From the NCBI GenBank assembly GCA_002307315.1, contig DBTZ01000021.1:1-64000 (forward strand): 64,000 bases of DNA, written 5' to 3'. Position numbers and translations under genes: made by a program. The notes under the pieces are model-generated. The model was given only the letters and a program-made list of their open reading frames with translations. It had not been told where the DNA came from and searched no databases. Positions 34,434 through 41,636 of the stretch are shown here, one piece after another; the stretch's first letter is position 1; every line of letters starts with the position of its first letter. The stretch comes from Alphaproteobacteria bacterium UBA1303 (lineage in GTDB: Bacteria > Pseudomonadota > Alphaproteobacteria > Micropepsales > Micropepsaceae).

Positions 34434-34670
34434 GTTGGCTCCTTCGGTGCCGGCCGCGGTCATCGCGTACCTTCTACGACCGCAAGCCCGCATCGCTGCG
34501 GGTGACGTTGGGCGACATAGAGCCTTCATCGTTGGCGCCGCCATACACGCTCCGATCGAGCTTGAAGCCAAGCGGATTTTGGGCAGGTTAATTGCTTTTT
34601 GCGGCACCGGATATTCGTGGGATAATTTGCGTTCCGCTCGCTGCGCTTGAGAAGACGGTATCGTATTGCC

Positions 34671-34708
34671 GCCCATATTGTTGTATATGGGTGCCCATAT
34701 TCAATATG
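34671..34708. promoter_or_regulatory. Operator-like repeats before the VapB gene
   Basis: CCATATT/TATATGG elements repeat three times in alternating orientation around TATATGGGTGCCCATAT, an almost perfect palindrome. This is typical of an antitoxin autoregulatory site overlapping its own promoter. Confidence 0.6.
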
Positions 34709-34719
34709 GCATGCCGAAT

Positions 34720-34965
34720 ATGAAAACGACGATTGACATCTCAGACGCGCTGCTGCGCGACGCCCGTAAGAAAGCCGCGAAGGACGGTATAACCGTTCGT
34801 GCGTTGGTCGAACGGGGGCTGCGTCACGTTCTTGCGGAGACGAAGCCGCAGAAGCCCTTCTGCCTGCGTCGCGCCAGCTTCAAGGGCAACGGCCTGAGGC
34901 CGGAGCTCCGAGACGCTTCCTGGCAGGCGGTGCGCGATCTTGCCTATGAGGGGCATGGCGCGTGA
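34720..34965 (+). CDS. VapB-type antitoxin (ribbon-helix-helix) without an intact toxin
   Basis: The 81-aa protein MKTTIDISDALLRDARKKAAKDGITVRALVERGLRHVLAE has the N-terminal beta strand and two helices of VapB antitoxins; the tail FKGNGLRPELRDASWQAVRDLAYEG is the usual toxin-binding part. The expected VapC downstream is present only as its C-terminal end, starting at a GTG overlapping this stop. Confidence 0.85.
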   Translation: MKTTIDISDALLRDARKKAAKDGITVRALVERGLRHVLAETKPQKPFCLRRASFKGNGLRPELRDASWQAVRDLAYEGHGA

Positions 34966-35096
34966 AAGGTCCCCGTGTTCACGACGCGCGCATTGCGGCG
35001 CTCTGCCTGCAGCAGGACATTCGGACGTTGTGGTCGGCCGATCGAGACTTCAGCCGGTTTGCCGGTCTTGTGGTGACAAACCCTTTGGCAAGTTGA
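34962..35096 (+). pseudogene. Remnant of VapC toxin (PIN-domain C-terminus)
   Basis: A GTG overlapping the antitoxin stop opens 44 codons reading GPRVHDARIAALCLQQDIRTLWSADRDFSRFAGLVVTNPL, which is the C-terminal third of a VapC nuclease with two of the acidic metal ligands. The N-terminal two-thirds, including the first catalytic Asp, are missing. An internal deletion joined the start to the tail. Not expected to be active. Confidence 0.8.
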
Positions 35097-35098
35097 GG

Positions 35099-35222
35099 GC
35101 CCGCCGGGCCCGGCTCCTCGAATTCAATCCCATGTATGTGGACGTAATCGTGCAGCGTTAGTACAAAACGACCGACGGTAGCGCGACCCACGCTGCCACC
35201 GGCCGGAAGTTCGGAAGCTGAG
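35099..35222 (+). pseudogene. Degraded copy of the methyltransferase 3' end
   Basis: This stretch matches the end of the gene at 32676-33890 with scattered changes: both read RARRARL-E-P-YVDVIVQR-like codons, then GCCACCGGCC-AAAGTTCGG-AGCTGA (here GGAAGTTCGGAAGCTGA). A TAG interrupts the frame at 35159. It is the tail of a second, related methyltransferase gene and cannot be functional. Confidence 0.8.
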
Positions 35223-35260
35223 ATTCTAGCGATGCGGCACGATTCAGAACCACGCCTCTG

Positions 35261-35839
35261 TTACAGAATTGCGCGGTTTGGGCGCAGCCGTGAAGCCAAC
35301 TTCGGCAGGCCTTTGGCGGTTAAGTCGAACACGAACTCAGATGGGGTGAACGGTGGATTCTTATAGGATTTCCGAGTTGTTCTGAGGATTTCCAACGCCT
35401 CGACCGGATAAAGATCAAAGGTTCGCGACAAGAATTCGTCGGCGTCTATTGCCTCGATCGAGAAATGGTCGAGTGCAGCTTTCGGGAAGTCGGCAAGGTT
35501 GTCGGTGACGATATGCTGAGCTCCACACTGGATTGCCGCAGCAAGCACATGACGATCATCGGGATCCGGCAATGTGAGCCCCCCGACGAGGCTCTCGTAT
35601 CCGGTCACCAGGGCCTCTGGGAATACCTCGCGCATTGCCGCAAGCTGGGAATTGATGCTTGTCGAAAGCTCCGGCCGCATGGAGAGAAGACTGTGCGTCC
35701 ATTCGGCGAGGATATCTTCGCTCCAACGCGCTTGAAACAGGCCGGCATGATAGAAACGCAAGAGAATGTCCCGTTTCCGAAATGGATAGAGGACATTCGC
35801 GTCAAGCAGCACAACGAAGCGGTCGGCGATATGCTTCAC
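35261..35839 (-). CDS. PIN-domain toxin (VapC-like)
   Basis: The 192-aa protein has a PIN core: FVVLLDANVLYPFRKRDILL with the first Asp, WSEDILAEWTHSLL with Glu, LPDPDDRHVLAAAIQCGAQHIVTDNLADFP with the later acidic residues. It is longer than classic VapC (about 130 aa) because of a C-terminal extension. It overlaps its partner HTH gene by 4 bp; together they form a type II toxin-antitoxin pair. The RNA target is unknown. Confidence 0.85.
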   Translation of the reverse strand: MKHIADRFVVLLDANVLYPFRKRDILLRFYHAGLFQARWSEDILAEWTHSLLSMRPELSTSINSQLAAMREVFPEALVTGYESLVGGLTLPDPDDRHVLAAAIQCGAQHIVTDNLADFPKAALDHFSIEAIDADEFLSRTFDLYPVEALEILRTTRKSYKNPPFTPSEFVFDLTAKGLPKLASRLRPNRAIL

Positions 35840-36291
35840 TGAGCGTCAAATTCCTGGCCGAGCCGCGCCAACTTATCGAGTGCCGCATGGCAGATCGCAT
35901 CACGCCGCTCTTTGTAGACGATTAAATCCTCAAACCGGACACGCCGGTGAGAGCCGATCGGGATAAACGGAATTTCCCCTTTTTTCAGCAAGCTACTCAG
36001 ATAGGGACGCGATACATTCAACATCTCGGCCGCTTGCTGCGTTGTCAGCATCGCACCGGTCGGAACGAGCGTAACCATGTCACCTCTGGCGATATGGCCC
36101 AACAAATCGACGATCAATTCACTGATCGCTGGTGCAATTCGAACGGGCTGACTATTCACACCCCCGAGCACAAGCGCACCGTCCCGTGCTTTGGCCTGCG
36201 CAAGAGCCGTTGCCGCTTCCGCGGCGCTTTCGATTTCCTCTTGTGTTGGAAGCCGATGGGTCAAATCGGCGACCGGCGCTGTATTGCTCAT
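35836..36291 (-). CDS. Excisionase-type HTH antitoxin partner of the PIN toxin
   Basis: The 151-aa protein has a helical N-terminal part (QEEIESAAEAATALAQAK) and an HTH_17 domain (MLTTQQAAEMLNVSRPYLSSLLKKGEIPFIPIGSHRRVRFEDLIVYKERRD, about residues 80-130). In such pairs the HTH protein is the antitoxin and represses the operon. It precedes the toxin with a 4-bp overlap. Confidence 0.85.
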   Translation of the reverse strand: MSNTAPVADLTHRLPTQEEIESAAEAATALAQAKARDGALVLGGVNSQPVRIAPAISELIVDLLGHIARGDMVTLVPTGAMLTTQQAAEMLNVSRPYLSSLLKKGEIPFIPIGSHRRVRFEDLIVYKERRDAICHAALDKLARLGQEFDAQ

Positions 36292-36472
36292 CGTTTTGTC
36301 CTCTATCGCCTTTCCTGGTTCCTTATTTAGCCCTGGCTAGGGCTGGCATCAAGTGTAATATCTGTAATAAGTGTAACAACCGTAAACGCAGTGAACGTTT
36401 CTCCGGCTAAGAAAATTGCTCAAATTGGCCTTAACTGACTAATTCCACTATCATATTGCCAGGAGAACCCGC
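36292..36472. promoter_or_regulatory. Divergent region with AAGTGTAA direct repeats
   Basis: Two AAGTGTAA repeats (near 36351 and 36369) with similar TCTGTAA and CCGTAAA variants between and after lie upstream of the antitoxin. They are a candidate operator. The terminase operon starts on the other side. Confidence 0.45.
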
Positions 36473-37030
36473 ATGGGCGTATCCATCCGCGCATACGCCC
36501 GCAGGCGCGGCGTCAGCCATGTCGCGGTGCTGAAGGCCGCCAAGGCCGGGCGAATCCCGCTCGAGGCGGACGGCACGATCGATCCCGAGAAGGTGGATGC
36601 CGCCTGGACGCGCTCGACCGAGCCCGCAACCACGAGAAAGCCGACGAGCGGCGCAGCGCCGAAGATGAAACCGGTCAGCGACGCCGCGCTCGGCGCCGTC
36701 CGCCAGACGCTGAAGGAACAGGGCCTACCTTTCAGCGGCAATGTCACCTTCGTTCAGGCCCGTACCGCCCATGAAGTGGCCAAGGCGCATCTCGCACGGC
36801 TTCGACTTCAGCGTCAGAAGGGCGAGTTGGTTAATCGCGAGAACGCGGCCGGCCTCGTGTTTCGGCTGGCGCGGGAAGAACGCGATGCCTGGCTCAACTG
36901 GCCGGCGCGTGTGGCGGCGCTGATGGCGGCAGAGCTCGGGCTCGACCCTCATTCCATGCAGAAGAGCCTCGAGAGCTACGTCCGCAGCCACCTTGCCGAG
37001 CTGGCCGAGGTCAAGGCGGACTTTCGGTGA
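36473..37030 (+). CDS. Phage terminase small subunit (Nu1-like)
   Basis: The 185-aa protein starts with a winged helix (GVSIRAYARRRGVSHVAVLKAAKAGRIPLEADGTIDPEKVDAAW, residues 2-45), a linker, then a helical part (VTFVQARTAHEVAKAHLARLRLQRQKGELVNRENAAGLVFRLAREERDAW) typical of lambda Nu1-like small terminases. It recognises the packaging site and hands DNA to the large subunit. A pair of repeats overlaps its stop codon. Confidence 0.83.
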   Translation: MGVSIRAYARRRGVSHVAVLKAAKAGRIPLEADGTIDPEKVDAAWTRSTEPATTRKPTSGAAPKMKPVSDAALGAVRQTLKEQGLPFSGNVTFVQARTAHEVAKAHLARLRLQRQKGELVNRENAAGLVFRLAREERDAWLNWPARVAALMAAELGLDPHSMQKSLESYVRSHLAELAEVKADFR

Positions 37031-37067
37031 CATGTCGAAAGGATCGACATGTTTCGGTGACGTGTCG
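37022..37067. repeat. Direct and inverted repeats at the terminase junction
   Basis: TTTCGGTGACATGTCG (37022-37037) recurs as TTTCGGTGACGTGTCG (37052-37067). Inside, ACATGTCG (37030-37037) and CGACATGT (37045-37052) form a perfect hairpin with a 7-nt loop. Position between small and large terminase genes makes it a candidate packaging (cos/pac-related) site or a translational control element. Confidence 0.5.
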
Positions 37068-37097
37068 ACAAAATGCCAAATCTTCGACGGATAGACC

Positions 37098-39080
37098 TTG
37101 AATGACCTCTTTGCTTTTGACGGCGCCGATATCCTTGCCGGCGCCTGGCGCGACGGTCTTCGCCCGGATCCCGCGCTCACGGTTTCGGAATGGGCCGATC
37201 AGCATCGGATCTTAAGCCCACGCGCTTCCGCCGAGCCGGGGCGGTATCGGACGGACCGCACACCTTATTTGCGGGCGATCATGGACGCGCTGTCGCCGAG
37301 CCACCCGGCGCGGCGGGTCGTGGTGATGAAGTCGGCTCAGGTGGGGTTTACCGAGAGCGGCAACAACTGGATCGGGTATGTCATCCATCATGCGCCGGGC
37401 CCGATGCTCGCCGTCCAGCCGACGGTCGAGCTGGCCAAGCGCTTTTCGCGCCAGCGCATCGATCCGTTGATCGCCGAAAGCCCGGCGCTCAGGGATCGGG
37501 TGAGGCCGGCGCGCTCGCGCGATGCCGGCAATACGGTGCTGTCCAAGGAGTTTCCGGCGGGGCTCCTGGTCATCACCGGCGCGAACAGCGCCGTCGGCCT
37601 GCGCTCCATGCCGGCACGGTATCTGTTTCTGGACGAGGTCGATGCCTATCCCCCGTCCGCCGACGAGGAAGGCGATCCGGTCGCTTTGGCCGAAGCGCGT
37701 ACGCGCACCTTCTCGTGGCGGTCGAAGATCCTACTGGGATCGACACCGACCATCCAGGGGATCTCGCGGATCGAGCGGGAATACGAGGTGTCCGATCAAC
37801 GGCGCTACTTCGTGCCGTGCCCCATTTGCGGCCACCGGCAGTGGCTGCGTTTCGAGCGGTTGCGCTGGGAGAAAGGCAAACCCGAAAGCGCCCGGTATCT
37901 GTGCGAGGCCTGCGATGGAGCCATCGAGGAGCATCATAAGACCGCCATGCTGGCGGCCGGCGAATGGCGAGCCACGGGGCAAGCGCAGGATCCGGGCACG
38001 ATCGGGTTCCACATTTCGGCACTGTATTCGCCGGTGGGATGGATGTCCTGGGCCGACATCGCGCGCATGTGGGAGGGGGCCCAAGCAACCGACGAGGCCA
38101 AGCGCAGCTTCAAAAACAGCGTCCTCGGCGAGACCTGGGCCGAGACCGGCGAGGCCCCGGATTGGCAGCGGCTCTACGAACGCCGCGAGCCCTGGCAGAT
38201 CGGCACGGTGCCCTCGGGTGGCCTCTTTCTCACCGCCGGGGCCGATGTCCAGAAAGACCGCATCGAGGTGTCGGTATGGGCCTGGGGTCGAGGTCTCGAG
38301 AGCTGGCTTGTCGATCATATCGTCATCGATGGCGGACCGGAACATGCCGAGACCTGGGAGAAGCTGTCGGCGCTGCTGTCACGAACATGGCCGCATCCGA
38401 GCGGCCTGGCCCTGTCGCTGGCGAAGCTCGGCATCGACACCGGCTACGAGGCACCGGCCGTTTACGCCTGGGCACGCCGGGCCGGGCACGCTCAAGTTGC
38501 GGCCGTCAAGGGGGTGGAAGGGTTCAACCGTGCCGCGCCGGTCGCGGGACCATCGTTCGTCGATGTGACGGAGGGCGGCAGGAAGCTGAAACGCGGCGCC
38601 CGGCTATGGACCGTCGCGGTCTCGACCTTCAAGAGCGAGACCTATCGGTTCTTGCGGCTCACCCGACCCACCGAAGAGGAACGGGCCGAGGGCGCCAAAG
38701 ATCCCGCCGGCTACATCCATCTGCCGAACGGCATGGAAGCCGAGTGGGTGAAGCAGCTCGTCGCCGAGCAGCTCGTCACCGTCAAGACCAAGCGCGGGTT
38801 TCAGCGGCTGGAGTGGCAGAAGCTGCGCGAGCGCAACGAGGTGCTCGACTGCCGGGTCTATGCGCGGGCCGCGGCGTGGATTGCCGGTGCCGACCGGTGG
38901 CCCGACGCAAAATGGCGCGATCTCGAACGCCAATTGGCCGTCGCCGATGACGACGGAATCGTCGCCGACACCGAGCCCGGCACCGAGATGAAGTCCGGGG
39001 CCGTATCCATTGCCGGCAACGTCCGCCGTGCGCCGGCCCGCTCCCACCGGCGGGTGTTCCGCTCGACGTACTTTTCCTGA
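37098..39080 (+). CDS. Phage terminase large subunit (GpA family)
   Basis: The 660-aa packaging motor and nuclease starts at a TTG. The ATPase has VVVMKSAQVGFTESGNNWIG (Walker A-like, residues 75-94) and YLFLDEVDAYP (Walker B, near 177). A zinc ribbon follows (CPICGHRQW..CEACDGAIEEHH), then the nuclease domain with TAGADVQKDRIEV, IDTGYEAPAVYAW and EVLDCRVYARAAAW. The layout fits lambda GpA-type terminases, which use cos ends. Confidence 0.95.
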   Translation: MNDLFAFDGADILAGAWRDGLRPDPALTVSEWADQHRILSPRASAEPGRYRTDRTPYLRAIMDALSPSHPARRVVVMKSAQVGFTESGNNWIGYVIHHAPGPMLAVQPTVELAKRFSRQRIDPLIAESPALRDRVRPARSRDAGNTVLSKEFPAGLLVITGANSAVGLRSMPARYLFLDEVDAYPPSADEEGDPVALAEARTRTFSWRSKILLGSTPTIQGISRIEREYEVSDQRRYFVPCPICGHRQWLRFERLRWEKGKPESARYLCEACDGAIEEHHKTAMLAAGEWRATGQAQDPGTIGFHISALYSPVGWMSWADIARMWEGAQATDEAKRSFKNSVLGETWAETGEAPDWQRLYERREPWQIGTVPSGGLFLTAGADVQKDRIEVSVWAWGRGLESWLVDHIVIDGGPEHAETWEKLSALLSRTWPHPSGLALSLAKLGIDTGYEAPAVYAWARRAGHAQVAAVKGVEGFNRAAPVAGPSFVDVTEGGRKLKRGARLWTVAVSTFKSETYRFLRLTRPTEEERAEGAKDPAGYIHLPNGMEAEWVKQLVAEQLVTVKTKRGFQRLEWQKLRERNEVLDCRVYARAAAWIAGADRWPDAKWRDLERQLAVADDDGIVADTEPGTEMKSGAVSIAGNVRRAPARSHRRVFRSTYFS

Positions 39081-39085
39081 ACCGA

Positions 39086-39209
39086 GAGTCTGTTTCCGAT
39101 CGATTGAATCGGAAACAGACTCATAGGTCTTTGTTTGTCGTGCATTTTTACGGAAACCCGCCGCAATACGCTGTCGCTAACGGCCCCACTTTTCCGAAAT
39201 GCACTCTAT
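39086..39209. repeat. Mosaic intergenic repeat, copy 2 (rightward)
   Basis: GAGTCTGTTTCCGAT (39086-39100) pairs perfectly with ATCGGAAACAGACTC (39108-39122). Then comes TCTTTGTTTGTCGTGCATTTTTACGG and an end TTTTCCGAAATGCACTCTA. It shares the plan and parts of the sequence with copies at 42971 and 62894. The hairpin could also weakly terminate transcription. Confidence 0.65.
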
Positions 39210-39223
39210 CGTGGGATAAACCG

Positions 39224-39436
39224 ATGACCCTCGAAGAGATGACCACCCTGCACGAAGCGCTTCTGGCCGCGCGCTATCGCGGCGTGCGCACGGTGGAGAT
39301 CAATGATCGACGGATTACCTATGCCTCCGACACCGAACTGTCCGCCGCCATCACCGATCTCGAGGGACGGATTGCCGCGGCCAAGGAAGGCGGCAAACGC
39401 CGCCGCATCCTGACCTCGGCCTCGAAGGGGTTATAG
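39224..39436 (+). CDS. gpW-like head-tail joining protein
   Basis: The 70-aa protein (MTLEEMTTLHEALLAARYRGVRTVEINDRRITYASDTELSAAITDLEGRI) has the helix-hairpin-helix plan of lambda gpW, which sits below the portal. Located between terminase and portal exactly as in lambda. The frame can be extended 40 codons upstream through the repeat, but this ATG fits the family. Its stop overlaps the portal GTG. Confidence 0.8.
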   Translation: MTLEEMTTLHEALLAARYRGVRTVEINDRRITYASDTELSAAITDLEGRIAAAKEGGKRRRILTSASKGL

Positions 39437-40887
39437 TGCTGGCGTCGCTGACAGCGTTTCGTCGCCGCATCGGGGCGTTCATCGGCGGCTTCGAGGCGGG
39501 GCTGGCGAACCGCAGGTTGAAAGGCTTTCAGCCCAGCCGAGCCCACCTCAATACGCTGATTGCCGCCGCCGGTCCCGACATTACCGCTCGGGCGCGCTGG
39601 CTCATTCGCAACAACGGCTATGCCGCCAACGCGATCGAGAGCTGGGCAGGCAATGTCGTCGGCGCCGGCATCAAGCCGTCGTCCCTGATTGCAGAACCGA
39701 AGATCAAGGCGCAAGTCCAGAAACTCTGGCTCGACTGGACCGACGAGGCGGACGCCGAAGGATTTACCGACTTCTATGGCTTGCAGCGGCGCGCCGCCCG
39801 CGAGGTGTTCATCACGGGCGAGGTGTTCTTCCGGTTCCGGCCACGCCGGCTTCAGGATGGTCTGACGGTTCCGCTGCAACTGCAGATGCTGCCTTCCGAG
39901 ATGTTGCCGCTGAACCGCAACGAGATGGCTGGCGGCAATGTCATCCGCCAGGGGATCGAGTTCGACAGAATAGGTCGGCGGGTGGCGTATCATTTTCTGC
40001 GACGTCATCCAGGCGATATCACCGATCCCGGCCTTGCCGGCGATATCGTGCGCATTCCGGCCTCCGAGATCATCCACGTCGTCGACCCGGTGGATGCCGG
40101 GCAGTTGCGCGGGATCTCGCGTTTTGCCCCGGCGATCGTGAAGCTCTTTCTGCTCGACCAGTATGACGACGCCGAGCTCGACCGCAAAAAGGTCGCGGCC
40201 ATGCACGCGCTCTTCATTACCACGCCGGCGCCGGCCGAACCGCTCGATGCCGCGGAGGGACGCGACGAGCATGACGAACGCGTTCTCGATCTGCAGCCGG
40301 GGCAGATCACCATGCTCGAGCCGGGCGAAGAGGTACAGACCTCCTCGCCGGCGGAGTCGGGTCAGACCTACGAGCCGTTCCAATACCGGACGCTTCTCCA
40401 GGTCTCGGCCGCCCTCGGTGTCCCGTACGCCTATCTGTCGAACGACATGCTGAAGGCGAACTACTCGAACTCGCGTTTGGCGCTCCTCGAGTTCCGCCGA
40501 CGCATTGAGGCCTATCAACACGCCGTGATCGTGTTTCAGCTCTGCCGCCAGGTCTGGGCCCGTTGGATGGACACGGCCGTGTTCGCCGGTGCACTCGATC
40601 TGCCGGACTTCGCCAAGCGCCGGCGGACATATCTTGCCTGCAGCTGGCTGCCGCCCAAATGGGACTGGGTCGATCCACAGAAAGACGCGCGGGCCGAGAT
40701 TGAGCAGATCGATGCCGGTCTCAAGAGCCGCACGCAGGCCCTCTCCGAGCGCGGCTATGACGCCGAACAGGTCGATGCCGAGATCGCCGCCGACAAAAAG
40801 CGCGAGAAAGCGCTCGGATTGAGTTTCCAGTCGGGGACCGGCGGATCAGGGGCCGCCGCTACGACTTCCGAGCCGGAGACGCCATGA
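39436..40887 (+). CDS. Phage portal protein (lambda family)
   Basis: The 483-aa protein starts at a GTG overlapping the previous stop by one base. Typical lambda-portal segments are ARARWLIRNNGYAANAIESWAGNVVGAGIKPSS (residues 50-82), EVFFRFRPRR, GIEFDRIGRRVAYHFLRRHPGD, and VPYAYLSNDMLKANYSNSRLALLEFRRRIE. It forms the dodecameric vertex for DNA entry. Its 3' end overlaps the convergent VapC gene by 29 bases. Confidence 0.93.
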   Translation: MLASLTAFRRRIGAFIGGFEAGLANRRLKGFQPSRAHLNTLIAAAGPDITARARWLIRNNGYAANAIESWAGNVVGAGIKPSSLIAEPKIKAQVQKLWLDWTDEADAEGFTDFYGLQRRAAREVFITGEVFFRFRPRRLQDGLTVPLQLQMLPSEMLPLNRNEMAGGNVIRQGIEFDRIGRRVAYHFLRRHPGDITDPGLAGDIVRIPASEIIHVVDPVDAGQLRGISRFAPAIVKLFLLDQYDDAELDRKKVAAMHALFITTPAPAEPLDAAEGRDEHDERVLDLQPGQITMLEPGEEVQTSSPAESGQTYEPFQYRTLLQVSAALGVPYAYLSNDMLKANYSNSRLALLEFRRRIEAYQHAVIVFQLCRQVWARWMDTAVFAGALDLPDFAKRRRTYLACSWLPPKWDWVDPQKDARAEIEQIDAGLKSRTQALSERGYDAEQVDAEIAADKKREKALGLSFQSGTGGSGAAATTSEPETP

Positions 40888-41284
40888 AGGGATTTAGCAC
40901 CGGCACGCCGGTCGGCGTAAAATCCGATACATTGCGGGTGACGACCGTCAGTCCGTGTTCGAGCGCGGTGGCGGCAATCTGCAGATCGGCGCCCTGATTG
41001 CCGATCGCAGCACTGAGCTGTCCCCAACGACGGGCCGAGGCAAGATCGAACGGCAGGATATGGTCGCCATAGGCGGTGAGTACCTGGTCGAGCCAATGGG
41101 CCAGCGCGACGACGAAGTCCGGGTTGTTGTGGCGTTGCCGCGCAATGCCGCGCTCGATCTCGCCAATCGAGACGACGCTGACGAACAGTTCCCCGGCGCG
41201 TTGCTTGCCGATCCAGGCTTCGACGTTGGCATTGCGCCGGCGCTTGGCTAGGGCCGACAGCACGTCGGTGTCGATCAGGAACAT
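40859..41284 (-). CDS. VapC/FitB-type PIN toxin inside the head gene cluster
   Basis: The 141-aa protein MFLIDTDVLSALAKRRRNANV carries the first Asp; VSVVSIGEIERGIARQ the Glu; GADLQIAATALEHGLTVVTRNVSDF the remaining acids. A toxic ribonuclease neutralised by the Phd-type protein encoded just upstream (1-bp overlap). It is antisense to the structural genes and its 3' end lies within the portal gene. Confidence 0.9.
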   Translation of the reverse strand: MFLIDTDVLSALAKRRRNANVEAWIGKQRAGELFVSVVSIGEIERGIARQRHNNPDFVVALAHWLDQVLTAYGDHILPFDLASARRWGQLSAAIGNQGADLQIAATALEHGLTVVTRNVSDFTPTGVPVLNPFMASPARKS

Positions 41285-41541
41285 CAGAACTCCACATCGC
41301 GTGGGGTTGCCGGGATGCGCTCGAACTCGACGTCGCCCTGCGGCATGGCGAGCAGCATCTCTTTAAAGCTCGGCGCCTTCAGCATCTGCAGCTTGCTAAG
41401 ACGCTCGTACTCGTCCACGGCCACGACCACGACGGCCGGCTTGCCACGCTTGGTTACGGTCTGGGGCTTATGTTTTGCCGCCTCGACCACCTCGCTGAAC
41501 CGGTTCTTGGCATCCTGGACTGACCACGTGGGATGCGGCAT
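41284..41541 (-). CDS. Phd/YefM-family antitoxin
   Basis: The 85-aa protein PTWSVQDAKNRFSEVVEAAKHKPQTVTKRGKPAVVVVAVDEYERL is a standard Phd/YefM DNA-binding domain; the tail FKEMLLAMPQGDVEFERIPATPRDVEF would bind the toxin. It is the first gene of the pair and probably autoregulates through the repeats at 41557-41577. Confidence 0.92.
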   Translation of the reverse strand: MPHPTWSVQDAKNRFSEVVEAAKHKPQTVTKRGKPAVVVVAVDEYERLSKLQMLKAPSFKEMLLAMPQGDVEFERIPATPRDVEF

Positions 41542-41556
41542 GGCTCAAACCTCTGG

Positions 41557-41577
41557 CTAGCTAGTCCACCTAGCTAG
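41557..41577. promoter_or_regulatory. Paired CTAGCTAG palindromes upstream of the Phd-VapC pair
   Basis: Two perfect 8-bp palindromes CTAGCTAG (41557-41564, 41570-41577) are 5 bases apart and lie 16 bases before the antitoxin start (reverse strand). This is the expected layout for a Phd-type operator. Confidence 0.6.
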
Positions 41578-41636
41578 AATACCGTTCTCACCCACGGGCT
41601 GTCAAGGCCCGCCCGCTCGTCAGAGAATCTAACCCT

